From Bog-473 sp963711065 (GTDB lineage Bacteria > Actinomycetota > Acidimicrobiia > Acidimicrobiales > RAAP-2), in NCBI GenBank assembly GCA_963711065.1, contig CAVQCO010000002.1:434001-498000 (forward strand): a stretch of 64,000 nt of DNA. Direction: 5' to 3'. Position numbers and translations under genes: made by a program. Under the pieces are notes generated by a model. The model saw nothing but the letters and a program-made list of their open reading frames with translations, was not told where the DNA came from and ran no database searches. Each line of letters starts with the position of its first letter. The first letter of the stretch is position 1. Below, one piece after another: positions 36,761 to 45,534 of the stretch.

Positions 36761-37479
36761 AGGACGAAACGGTCGAAATCACAGCGGTGCCGCATCGGAC
36801 GGTCGACTCGCTCTGACGGCTCTCATGCCGACTGTTGTTGGAATGTTGTGAAAGTCCCCGTCGGCCACACTCTCGCCTGGACCTCAACGCCAGCATGCCG
36901 ACCGAGGGGCGGTCACGGCTTGACAATGCGGGTGCTGCCGTTGCCGCCCCTCGCCACGGAGCCAGTTGCCACCGGCTCTCGACTCTGACGTGAATGTCAT
37001 CCGAATGATCCTCTTCGGCCTCGGGCGTTGCCGCGAGGTCGGCCAGACGGCATGACGAAATGGACCTTGGCCTCTGGAAATTGTGCGTCCCTGGTTGCAT
37101 AGTTGTCCCCTGGTTGTTGCGAGGAGGTCAGCGGTAACTGAGGACACCGAGCGGCGTGATGAGTCAATTCCCCACGTCAGATCCCTCCGATAACCCACCA
37201 ACTTCCCCCTCAATGATCGCTGCGACGACGCAGCGACGCGAACAAGCAAAGGAGCAAAGAACGAAGCGATTTATGAACAAAGTCATTCAGCTTTGAGGTA
37301 ACAGGTGGGGCACCTGCCCCACCTGAGCAGCAACCACCAGGCCGATGTCGGACGGTCCTTGTGAGAACAAAGGGCAACGTGATGATCCAGAGGCCGTGAG
37401 TGGTCGCCGGGCCTCTGGGGAGCGAATGGCGAAACCGGTGCCCCTTCCAACAGCAACACCAACCAAGAGGGAGCACCAA
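36761..37479. other. Gene-free stretch with a 24-bp palindrome before the SipW-type operon
   Basis: No open frame here has convincing coding character, and GC content is lower than in the core genome. A near-perfect palindrome at 37302-37325 has 11-bp arms, CAGGTGGGGCA and TGCCCCACCTG, around CC. It sits about 155 bp before the first operon gene and has no T-run, so an operator or leader stem-loop is more likely than a terminator. AAGAGGGAGCACCAA at 37465-37479 is the ribosome-binding region of the next gene. Confidence 0.45.
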
Positions 37480-37963
37480 GTGAACATCAAGAAGCACATC
37501 AGCAAGAAGGTGGTCGGCATCGGCCTCGCCGCAGGACTTGTCCTGGGTGCAGGTGGAGCGGCGTTCGCTTTCTTTCGGCAACCGGTAGCGGCAGCGGTGA
37601 CGCCTCTACGGGGAATGTGGCGAACCTGACCATCAATCAGACCGGCCTCACGGTGAACTCGGGCGACGGGTACTTCTACCCCGGCACAACCAGGCAACCG
37701 TGCATCTCACGGTGTCCAACGGCACCGGGGGAAACCAGTACCTCGGCACCGTCTCGTTGGGTAGCTGGACCTCAAGCAGTCCATCGACGTGTAGCTCCAC
37801 GGTGAACCCTGCCGGTTGGTTCACCATGACTGCCATCCCTGTGAATGCCAACGTCGGTCCAGGAACCACCGACCTGGGGACCACCACGATCTACTTCAAT
37901 GAGAGTGGTACTGATCAGTCCGCCTGTGCTGGAAAGACCATCCAGTTCAACTACACGGCCTGA
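37480..37963 (+). CDS. Secreted protein with SipW-type signal peptide (two frameshifts)
   Basis: The GTG at 37480 follows AAGAGGGAG. The N-terminus has a basic stretch, a hydrophobic segment GIGLAAGLVLGAGGAAFAFF and then SATGSGSGDASTG, the A-F-A-F-F junction typical of SipW-dependent or camelysin/TasA-type exported proteins. The frame must shift at about 37575 (a missing T in the TTTT run) and again at about 37692 (ACAACCAGG). After correction it reads continuously to LTINQTGLTVNSGDG, YLGTVSLGSWTSSS and CAGKTIQFNYTA, about 160 residues. It would be a small beta-rich surface or fibre subunit. No signal peptidase SipW gene is in the window. Confidence 0.65.
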
Positions 37964-37991
37964 TCCTCCCTGTTGAACGACTCGGTCGGAA

Positions 37992-38026
37992 GGCCGGGTC
38001 ACGGACATCGAGTCCGTGGCCCGGCC
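37992..38026 (+). terminator. Strong stem-loop after the first SipW-type gene
   Basis: Arms GGCCGGGTCACGGAC and GTCCGTGGCCCGGCC pair over 15 bp with one G-T wobble around ATCGA. There is no T-run. It lies between the short subunit gene and the next three coupled genes, so it could lower downstream expression or stabilise the upstream mRNA, giving more of the first subunit. That role is inference. Confidence 0.5.
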
Positions 38027-38126
38027 AACCGCCGGGAACACCGGCGAGGCCAGCGAGGGCTTTCGGGGGAATCGTCTCCTGAGGTCCCTCGATGGGCTTG
38101 CCCATCACAGTGAGAACGAGGAGTAG

Positions 38127-38975
38127 ATGAAGCCGGAGCGGTTCAGGAGGACGAAGTCGGTGGTGGCGTCGAGCGCCATTGCGCTCGTCGTCGCCGCCCT
38201 CGTCATGGGCCTCTCGTCGCTCGTCTTCGGCCCAACATCCGCCTCTCCCGAGCACGTCGGGTTTGGTCTGGCCTCTGATCCGTCGAGCTTCACCATCTCA
38301 AGCGCCATCTACCCCTCGCCTTCCTGCTCGGGCACGCCCGGACTCCTCTACCCAGGCACGCCTCGCTGCGCCGTCTTCACGGTCAAGAACCTGCTCGACG
38401 TCCCCATCACCGTCAGAAGCATCACGACCGCCCTGGACAGTTCCTTCCCAACTCCTCCTGCAAAGTGCAGGGGGACCAACCTGACACGCCCCACGTTCTC
38501 CGGATCGTTCGACGTTGGGGGCAGCGCCACCGCCACTCTTCCGGGCGTTCCCATCGAGTTGAACGACAGCGGCACCAACCAGAACGTCTGTGAGAACCTC
38601 ACCTACCACTTCGTGTACACGGGATCGGCTCGCTACACAGACGCCACCTCGACGAATCTCACCTCGGCACCCAGCCCCTCGACCTCGGGGCAGTCGGTCA
38701 CCTTCACGGCCACGGTGACCGCCGCCAACCCCGGCACCGACTCCAGTCTCCCGAGCGGCACGGTGCGCTTCTACAAGTGCCCGACCTCGGCCCAGTGCGC
38801 CTACGGCTCGGCCAACCACCTCGGGAACGGGACCATCGGGGCCGGTGGCGTGGCCACGTACAGCACTTCGTCCCTTCCGGTCGGCACCACTTACGTCGAG
38901 GCCGTCTACCCGCCGTCGGGCACCGACTTCAACGGCTCGGTCTCCAACGTGGTCACCCAGGTGGTGAACCCATGA
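38127..38975 (+). CDS. Secreted protein with Ig-like (Big_3-type) domain
   Basis: The ATG at 38127 is preceded by GAGGAG. Residues 1-40 are a basic N-region and hydrophobic signal (VVASSAIALVVAALVMGLSS). The mature part has an N-terminal cysteine-containing beta domain with FTVKNLLDVPITVRSI and GTNQNVCENLTYHFVYTG. An Ig-like domain with SPSTSGQSVTFTATVTAANP and TYVEAVYPPSGTDFNGS follows, as in bacterial Ig-like domain 3/5 proteins. The stop overlaps an ATG (ATGA). It is probably a subunit of the same surface structure as its neighbours. Confidence 0.75.
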   Translation: MKPERFRRTKSVVASSAIALVVAALVMGLSSLVFGPTSASPEHVGFGLASDPSSFTISSAIYPSPSCSGTPGLLYPGTPRCAVFTVKNLLDVPITVRSITTALDSSFPTPPAKCRGTNLTRPTFSGSFDVGGSATATLPGVPIELNDSGTNQNVCENLTYHFVYTGSARYTDATSTNLTSAPSPSTSGQSVTFTATVTAANPGTDSSLPSGTVRFYKCPTSAQCAYGSANHLGNGTIGAGGVATYSTSSLPVGTTYVEAVYPPSGTDFNGSVSNVVTQVVNP

Positions 38976-39058
38976 CACGGATCTCGATGACGCATGCCGT
39001 TACGCCCTGCTCCCTGGGTGCGGGCAACCTCACCAACGCCTCGGTGATGGCGCCATGA
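38972..39058 (+). CDS. 28-residue coupling ORF
   Basis: It starts in the ATGA of the upstream gene and ends in the ATGA that starts the downstream gene, so it exactly bridges the two. The peptide (MTRISMTHAVTPCSLGAGNL and eight more residues) has no recognisable feature. It may be a translation-coupling leader or a remnant of a larger gene. The precise overlaps at both ends are the only evidence that it is translated. Confidence 0.35.
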   Translation: MTRISMTHAVTPCSLGAGNLTNASVMAP

Positions 39059-40128
39059 GCCGGGACAGGCACCAGGACCAGCGGGCTAGCCACCCCGTAG
39101 CGGCCACGGAGCGTCCGGCCCCGCCGTTGCGACCCGCTGCCGCGGTCTGGACGCCTCCCGAGGTGGCGGTGGCGCCCGTGCCCGGCACCGGGGACCCGGT
39201 CGTGATCCCGATGCCGATGACACTCCCTGAGGTGACGTTTGAGGCCACGGCATCGAACGTCGCACCCGCACCGGCACCCAAGCGTCGTGGAGCACATGTC
39301 CGCCGGAAGGACCCACTGCTCGGCGGGGTCAGCGGTGTTCATGTGCGCAGCGACGACCCGCTGCTGGCGGGCCTCCACGTCCGGGCGGACGAGCCATTGG
39401 CGGCGACCAGCCTGGAGGTTCACGTCACCGAGGCCGACGCCCTCGTCATCGTGGTGAACGGTGCCCACGTCACGGCGAGCGACCCCCTGGCCGTCGAGGT
39501 CGTTGCCTCCCATGCCACGATCGACGAGGCGCTGGTCTGGGTGCCCGTTGTCGAGGAGCCGCCGCAGGTCGAGGCCGAACCGGCCCGACCACATACCTCC
39601 CCGAGCGAGCCGGTCACGGGTGGCCACGCCGCCCCGGCCAAGGTGCGCCGTCGTCGCTGGCGGTTGGTCCCGGTCGCCGGGGCGGCAGCGGCCCTCGCTG
39701 CGGGCCTCGGCGGTGGGGCTGCCTATGCCTACTTCGCCGCGAAGGGGTCGGGCACCGGTCACGCCACGACGGGAAGCCCGATCACGGTCACAGTCAGCGC
39801 CACTTCCGGAGCGGCGGACCTGCTTCCGGGTCGCACCGGTGCCGCCTACTTCACGTTGCACAACACCAACCACTTCGCCGCCACCTTTAACGTCGTCTCC
39901 ACAGGCGCCACGGTCGTTTCCAACAACACCGGCCTTTGTGCCACTAGCAACGTCAGTATCGCCCCGGCGTTGCCCTACGCCTTGTCCCCGGCGCTGACGG
40001 TGGGCGCCGGTGCCACGAGCGGCACCGAGTCCATCCCCGGCTTGGTCAAGCTGGCGGCGAACGCACCGAGTTCGTGCCAGGGCGTGACCTTCAAGGTGAC
40101 CCTCACCCTCACAGGACGCTTGACATGA
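39055..40128 (+). CDS. SipW-type exported protein with unusual long cytoplasmic N-domain
   Basis: The product is 357 residues. Residues 1-195 are hydrophilic and hold a degenerate repeat of about 16-20 residues (HVRRKDPLL, HVRSDDPLL, HVRADEPL, HVTASDPL). A basic stretch VRRRRWR precedes a hydrophobic helix at about 203-227 ending in AYAYFAAKGSGTGHATTG, the same junction as in the operon neighbours. The exported C-terminal domain (residues 228-357) is a beta domain with three cysteines, similar in style to the first subunit. A 200-residue region ahead of a signal segment is atypical and could anchor or regulate export. It is linked by ATGA at both ends. Confidence 0.7.
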   Translation: MSRDRHQDQRASHPVAATERPAPPLRPAAAVWTPPEVAVAPVPGTGDPVVIPMPMTLPEVTFEATASNVAPAPAPKRRGAHVRRKDPLLGGVSGVHVRSDDPLLAGLHVRADEPLAATSLEVHVTEADALVIVVNGAHVTASDPLAVEVVASHATIDEALVWVPVVEEPPQVEAEPARPHTSPSEPVTGGHAAPAKVRRRRWRLVPVAGAAAALAAGLGGGAAYAYFAAKGSGTGHATTGSPITVTVSATSGAADLLPGRTGAAYFTLHNTNHFAATFNVVSTGATVVSNNTGLCATSNVSIAPALPYALSPALTVGAGATSGTESIPGLVKLAANAPSSCQGVTFKVTLTLTGRLT

Positions 40129-41822
40129 GCCGGGGACGTCACGCGCCAGGTGCTCGTCACCGACGCAGCGGGTTGCGTCGCTTCTTCAGCCCGATCATCC
40201 TGATCGTCTGCGGGTTCCTCTTGGCCTCGGGTACGGCCGCCTTTGCCTACTTCACGACTTCGGCCAGCGGAACCGCCCAGGCCCAGGCCATCACGTTGAA
40301 CACGCCCGGCTCCGGCAGCGCCACCAGCCCGACGACGACCAGCCTGAACCTGAGCTGGGGGGCCTCGCCGGGGTTGCCAGGCGGCGGCGGCTACCTCGTC
40401 TTGCGGAGCACGACCAACGGTGGGCCATACTCCAAGGTCTCCAGCGGGACGTGCAACCAATCCATCACCGTTGTGTCGTCGGCCACGTCGTGCGTCGATA
40501 CCGGTCTGGCCCCGGCCACGAAGTACTACTACGAGGTCGAGGCCGCCTACTACAACACCAGCACCTTGTGGGTGAGCGGGCCGACCCTGTTCTCGGGCAC
40601 AACCAGCGCCCCAACCACCAAGGTCACCCCGACCATCACCACGAAGGCCACCCCCGCCAACGTGACCGTCGGCGGGTCGGCCGCCGACCAGGCCATCGTG
40701 ACCCTCGGGAACGCCCCGACGGGGACCATCACCTGGGCGCTCTACAAGAACGCGTGGTGCAAGGACGAACCGGTCTACGTCACCAGTGGCGGGGGCACGG
40801 TGAGCGGCAACGCCACCTACACGTCGAACTCCTACACCACGACCAGCGCGGGGACCTACACCTGGGCCTTCAGCTATAGCGGCGACAAGAACAACAACCC
40901 GGTCAGCGCCTGCGGTGGCAGCGCCGAGACGTTGACGGTGTCGGGGTCGGTGTCGGGATCCTTGACCTTGAAGCCCTCGACGCTTCCGGCGGCAACAGTC
41001 GGACAGTCCTACCAATGCGGGTCCGACATCACGGCCTCGGGAGGCAAGGCCCCCTACACCTACGCCGTCAGCGCCGGAAGCCTGCCCCCAGGGCTGAGCC
41101 TCAACCCCTCGACCGGCGCCATCACGGGCACGCCCACCGCCGGTGGGACCTTCACCTTCACGGTGATGGCCACCGACTCGGCCGGACCGCCGCACAACAC
41201 CGGTTCGCAGACCTACACGCTCGTCGTGAACCCACCGACGATCACGCTCAGCCCGTCCACCTTGCCGAGCGGAACCGTGGGCACCCCCTACGGCATCCAC
41301 ACCATCAGCGCCTCGAATGGAACGAGTCCTTACACCTTCGCCTGGACAGGGACCCCGCCCGCAGGGCTGATGCTCTCGTCCGCCGGTGTGCTCTCGGGAA
41401 CACCGACGACAGCCGGACCGTTCAGCTTCACGATCAGGGCCACCGACACCTCGACAGGCACCGGTCCCTACACCGGGTCACGGAACTACAGCGTCACGAT
41501 CAATCCCATCACCGCCAACCAGGCTCCGGCGATCACGAGCGCCAACTCCGCCTGGTTCAGCGCCGGGAAGGCGGGCAACTTCAGCGTGACCACGACGGGC
41601 ACTCCGACCCCGGCGCTCTCCAACGCCAACTTCGGCACGTGCTCCAAGTCTGTGCTGCCTACCGGCGTCACCTTCACCGACAACGGCAACGGGACCGCCA
41701 CCATCGCCAGCACGACGGCTTCTCCGGCGGGCACCACGACCTTCTGCCTCAACGCCACCAACGGGGTGAGTCCCAATGCCACCCAGCAGTTCACCCTCAC
41801 CATCGGCACCGGAAAATGGTGA
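40125..41822 (+). CDS. Large SipW-type exported protein with FnIII/Ig-like domains
   Basis: The ATG at 40125 overlaps the previous stop (ATGA); the product is 565 residues. The signal is FFSPIILIVCGFLLASGTAAFAYFTT, with the A-F-A-Y-F junction shared by the operon. Next come a fibronectin-III-like domain (LNLSWGASPG through YYYEVEAAYYN), an Ig-like domain (PANVTVGGSAADQAIVTL through AGTYTWAFSYSGD) and three putative-Ig (He_PIG-like) domains marked by GTPYGIHTIS, PPGLSLNPSTGAITGTP and LSSAGVLSGTPT. No sortase motif is present. It is the largest member of the set and probably an adhesive or tip component. Confidence 0.75.
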   Translation: MSRGRHAPGARHRRSGLRRFFSPIILIVCGFLLASGTAAFAYFTTSASGTAQAQAITLNTPGSGSATSPTTTSLNLSWGASPGLPGGGGYLVLRSTTNGGPYSKVSSGTCNQSITVVSSATSCVDTGLAPATKYYYEVEAAYYNTSTLWVSGPTLFSGTTSAPTTKVTPTITTKATPANVTVGGSAADQAIVTLGNAPTGTITWALYKNAWCKDEPVYVTSGGGTVSGNATYTSNSYTTTSAGTYTWAFSYSGDKNNNPVSACGGSAETLTVSGSVSGSLTLKPSTLPAATVGQSYQCGSDITASGGKAPYTYAVSAGSLPPGLSLNPSTGAITGTPTAGGTFTFTVMATDSAGPPHNTGSQTYTLVVNPPTITLSPSTLPSGTVGTPYGIHTISASNGTSPYTFAWTGTPPAGLMLSSAGVLSGTPTTAGPFSFTIRATDTSTGTGPYTGSRNYSVTINPITANQAPAITSANSAWFSAGKAGNFSVTTTGTPTPALSNANFGTCSKSVLPTGVTFTDNGNGTATIASTTASPAGTTTFCLNATNGVSPNATQQFTLTIGTGKW

Positions 41823-41916
41823 TCTCCGCACGTGACGACGTAGTCCGCCAGCGCATGACACATCCGTGATGTCGGAACGAGTATGGGAAAAGGAGCAGGT
41901 AAAGTTCCCCCTTCTC

Positions 41917-41958
41917 GGGCGCTTAGCTCAGATGGTTAGAGCAGCTGGCTTACAACCA
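41917..41958 (+). pseudogene. 5' half of a tRNA-Val(TAC) gene, interrupted in the anticodon stem
   Basis: These 42 bases are identical to positions 1-42 of the intact tRNA at 46992, covering the acceptor 5' strand, D-arm, and anticodon loop CTTACAA. They then diverge into AAACGGGTTGAACG. Upstream bases are also related to those before the intact copy (CAGGTAAAGTT in both). No matching 3' half lies within the following 500 bp. It marks the left end of a 5.07-kb segment bounded by tRNA sequence. Confidence 0.85.
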
Positions 41959-41975
41959 AAACGGGTTGAACGTTG

Positions 41976-42050
41976 TGCCTGACCAGGTATTTTCTGGTTA
42001 GAGCGGAGCGTGAGAGGCGAAACTATCTGCTCTAAGAGTTTTCTCCTAAA
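41976..42050 (+). ncRNA. Element B: second direct copy of the unidentified structured element
   Basis: It starts TGCCTGACCAGGTATTTTC and repeats the blocks of element A in order. Clear pairings are CCAGG with a degenerate TCTGG and the arms TTAGAGC and GCTCTAA, which enclose GGAGCGTGAGAGGCGAAAC. It begins 18 bp after the broken tRNA-Val half. Together with A it brackets the whole SipW-type operon in direct orientation, 5,290 bp apart. Confidence 0.35.
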
Positions 42051-42628
42051 GGCGCCTGACGAGCCGTCTTTCGACCCCGGGACTCGGCGTATATCTGTGA
42101 CAATTCTGGCGGCGCACCTCGCTGCGCACGGTGTCGGCGCTGAGAGATCGAGTCGACCTCGGCCCAGGATTAGTGCGACGGCGGCCACTCACCGAGGCGT
42201 CTTCTCGTTTGAGGACGCCTGCGTTGTGAAGGGAAGATCTGGCAGACTGCCTGGACTAGCGTCCTTTCGTGAGGTGCGGCGATCACGAGTGTGGCTTCGA
42301 TGGTTCGGGCCTGTGAACGGCCTCACGCCTGCGTCACAGAATCGCTGTCCGCAGCCCAAAGGGCGGAACCTCGATGATGAATTGGCGTAGCGGCATCGGC
42401 CGTTGGCGGTGCGTTGTGGGGTCTGAATGGTATTTGTCTCGGTCGGGTGATCTCTACATCCTGCGAGGAGCTGTTCCTACTCTCACCGGTGCTGCATGTC
42501 TTTCGTCGGATCCCCGCAATCGATTCCGATGCAGACAATGAATCCGGTTGAACCCGCCAAGAGGGGCATGCCGACGCGGACTCGGAAGGGGCGCACAGTC
42601 GATACCCTGCTCGGTCACCTGCCGCAGG
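42051..42628. other. Gene-free stretch, about 580 bp
   Basis: Several short frames are open here, but none shows coding bias, a ribosome-binding site or a recognisable domain. Composition is lower in GC than the core genome. I see no promoter or terminator that I can support. Confidence 0.4.
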
Positions 42629-43886
42629 GTGACCGCCGTCCGACCGCGCCCCCGACCTCGACTCTGGTCTGCCGGTCCTTCTGGTCCGGGTCGTCGGCCA
42701 CTACCCGATCGCTCACGGCGTGGTCGGAGTGATCCGCACACTGGGCCGTGCCGGTGTGCCCGTCTACGCCGTTACGGAGGAGGGCGTCACGCCCGCGTCG
42801 ACCAGTCGGTACCTCACGGGCCAGGTGAAGCTCTCGTCTGGCGGAGAACCGGACCAAGCCGCACTGCTCGACCGTCTCGTCGAGTTGGTCGATCGGCTGC
42901 CGGCCAAACCGCTGCTCGTCTGCACCGACGACGAGGCGGCTGTGCTCGTGGCCGAGGGCGCCGGACTGCTGGCGGGCCGAGCGATCTGCCCCGCCGTCCC
43001 TCCAGACCTGCCGCGCCAGCTCGCCAGCAAACCCCGGCTCCATGAGATCTGCCGGCGCCTCGGCGTGCCTACGCCTGCCACTTCGTCCGTGAGGACCGGT
43101 GACGAGCTGGTGGCAACCCTGGCGAACTTGGCGCTCCCGGTCGTGGTGAAGCAGGCCGATTCGTGGAGCCGGCTGAGCCGCCCGGTCGTCCCGGGCAGCA
43201 CAGTGGTGCGCACTGCCGAGGAGGTGAGAGAACTGCGGGCGGCGTTCGACCGTTGGCCGGAGGGCTCCGACGTCATCGTGCAGGAGTACCTGCCCGACGA
43301 CGACGCGGAGGACTGGTTCGCCCACGGATATTGCACGGCCTCGTCGCGTGTGGCCCGGATCTTCACCGGCCGCAAGTTCTGGTCGTGGCCCGCACACGCC
43401 GGTGCCACCGCCTATGCCCGAACGGAGAGCAACGAGGAGATCGAGCGCTCCGTCCGCGACCTGTGCCGACGCATCGGCTACTGCGGCATCTTCGACATGG
43501 ACTGGCGATACGACCGAAGAACCGGGACATATCTCCTAATCGACTTCAATCCTCGCGTCGGGGCCCAATTCCGCATGTTCGAGGACGATGGCGGCGTCGA
43601 CGTCGTGAGGGCGATGCACCTCGACCTCTCCGGGCGCACGTTGAGCCCAGGTTGCCAGGTCGACGGAGAGCGGTTTGTCGTGGAGAACCTGGCCCTGGCG
43701 GCGCGCCGGTATTACCGTGAGGAGCCGCAGCCTCCCCAGATCCCGGGTGCGCCCACCCGTCTTAGGCTCGCGTGGTTCAGCCTGGATGACCTACGGCCCT
43801 TCATCACCATGATCGTGCAGCAGGTGGCGGCCTCGGTCCGGGTCCGGCTGAGGGCGCTGCGGTCCCGCTCTTTAGTCGCCCCGTAG
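42629..43886 (+). CDS. ATP-grasp carboxylate-amine ligase-like protein
   Basis: The clean open frame begins at a GTG at 42720, but the family N-terminus clearly lies upstream (LPVLLVRVVGHYPIAHGVVG before VIRTLGRAGVPVYAVTEE). Removing one C from the run at 42649-42653 joins it to a GTG at 42629. The ATP-grasp features are a pre-grasp Rossmann half, SKPRLHEICRRLGVPTPAT, LPVVVKQADSW (ATP-binding Lys), VIVQEYLPDDD and YLLIDFNPRVGAQFRMFED, the metal-binding E/N region with Asp for Glu. It should join a carboxylate to an amine through an acyl phosphate; the substrate is unknown. It lies in the tRNA-bounded segment with a flavoprotein and a methyltransferase. Confidence 0.7.
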
Positions 43887-45110
43887 ACGGGCGGTCACGC
43901 CGTCGGCCACCCGTGGACCGGCGAAGCCGGAGCCGCAGACGAAGCGCAGCATCGGGCCGAAGGTGGCCGCCGCCGCCAGTCCGCTGAAGAAGAGGCCCGG
44001 CACAGACGACTCGAAACCGCCCGTCAGCCGCGGCGATCCATCCACTGTCGCGAGCGAGCCCGCGAACTCTCCCGAGAGGAGGCCCAGCGAGTGCACGTCG
44101 ACTCGGTAGCCCGTGGCGGCAATCACGTGATCCACATCGAGGTGCGAGCGCGTGCCGTGCTGGTCGACGAGGTCCAGCCGGACGCCGTCAGCGTGCGGGC
44201 CGGCGCCGGCCAGCTTGGTCTGTAGGCGGAGGTCGATCCCCTCGAACCGGCTCTTTAGCCACCACGCGCCCGATGGACCGAGGACCCTCTGCACGCCCGC
44301 CAGTCGAAGCCGATCGGGGAGGTGCCGGTAGGTCGCCGCGTAGCGCGTGACGAACAGGTGCGTCCAGCCGTTGCCTAGCTGCGATGGAGGCACCCGCAGC
44401 TTGTGCAGGAGGCCAGGGTCGGCCGGGGACGGAGGTGGTCCACCCCAGAGGAGAGCGGGCGATCGGACGAGGAGGTGCACCGCCGCGCCGGCTTCGTGGA
44501 GCAGCACGGCGGTCTCGAGGGCCGATTGACCCCGTCCGATCACCGCTACGGTCTCGCCACCGAATCCGGAAAGATCGTGGTGATCGCTCGAATGGCTGAT
44601 GCGCCCGCACGCCCACTCCGCCTCCCTCCGCGCTGCCTGGAGCTCGGGCGGCACGTAAGCGAACGGCGCCGTGCCGACAGCGACGAGCACCGTTGCTGAC
44701 CTGAGCCGCTCGCCGGATGCGAGCTCGACCTCGAATCCGGACGCCAGGCGAGCGACGCCGGTGACCTGATCCTGCTCGAGCTCGGACACCTCCCGCTCTT
44801 GGAACCACCTGCCGTACTCGATGAAGTCGGCGACCGGGATCGGGATCTCGCCGCCGTCCTTATCGTAAGGCTCGATTTCGGCGGCCGCGCACCAGGCACC
44901 GATCCCCATCTTCTGATGCGGCGAACCAATGCTCGAGTCTCGGGCTGTCGACTTGAGGAACATCCCGATCGGCATGTGCTTGAGCCACCCGCTCATCGGG
45001 GTGCCGAACGCGCGGTGCTCGACACCGCGTTCTGTCAGGTGCGCGGCGGCGGCGAGGCCATATGGGCCCGCGCCGATCACCACCGCACCCACCGTCTGGG
45101 TCGCTGGCAC
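43872..45110 (-). CDS. FAD/NAD(P)-binding monooxygenase-like flavoprotein
   Basis: From the GTG at 45110 the product is 412 residues. The frame stays open to 45329, but the added N-terminal 73 residues do not fit the family. AVVIGAGPYGLAAAAHLTER is the FAD site near the N-terminus, and VAVIGRGQSALETAVLLHEAG the NAD(P) site in the middle. VDHVIAATGYRVD and the C-terminal GLFFSGLAAAATFGPMLRFV complete the pattern of SidA/IucD- or BVMO-related monooxygenases. It should hydroxylate or oxidise a small substrate. It converges with the ATP-grasp gene with a 15-bp overlap of 3' ends. Confidence 0.7.
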   Translation of the reverse strand: MPATQTVGAVVIGAGPYGLAAAAHLTERGVEHRAFGTPMSGWLKHMPIGMFLKSTARDSSIGSPHQKMGIGAWCAAAEIEPYDKDGGEIPIPVADFIEYGRWFQEREVSELEQDQVTGVARLASGFEVELASGERLRSATVLVAVGTAPFAYVPPELQAARREAEWACGRISHSSDHHDLSGFGGETVAVIGRGQSALETAVLLHEAGAAVHLLVRSPALLWGGPPPSPADPGLLHKLRVPPSQLGNGWTHLFVTRYAATYRHLPDRLRLAGVQRVLGPSGAWWLKSRFEGIDLRLQTKLAGAGPHADGVRLDLVDQHGTRSHLDVDHVIAATGYRVDVHSLGLLSGEFAGSLATVDGSPRLTGGFESSVPGLFFSGLAAAATFGPMLRFVCGSGFAGPRVADGVTARLRGD

Positions 45111-45534
45111 GGGGGGAGAGGCTACGTGCCGGACCGGCCCGGTGGGAAATCGCTTCTCCAGTCGGCGGCGTCCCCCGCGCCCATCGACCCAGTGGACTAG
45201 GCGTCGCCCTGGGCACCCTTGTAGTACGTGAGCGTCGGCGATGAACTGTGTCAGCGGGCTTGCATTAGTGTCGAAATTAATGAGGTTCACGTCGTCCGCT
45301 TCGAAGAATTCCTCCATCTGGTGGCCCATCGATGACGAGCACGTTCAGGCGAGAGGACGGGCGGCTTCGCGGGATGCGAGATCTGTCGCCAGGTAGGGTA
45401 TGACGTGGTTCACAGCTGGCGTCGATCTTTGCCAGCGAGATTGGCACCGTCTGGGATCGGACTCGCGGTCTACCCGCTCCGGGAGCGCCCAGCCGAAGCC
45501 CGTGCTCTGGTAGCGGGCGTCGCCGAGGAGCGAT

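Noticed and set aside
36669..37100. 143-codon minus-strand ORF in the leader of the surface operon
   Set aside because: It runs antisense through element A and has no coding character.
42010..42390. 126-codon plus-strand ORF after element B
   Set aside because: It starts inside the structured element, has no ribosome-binding site and shows no protein pattern.
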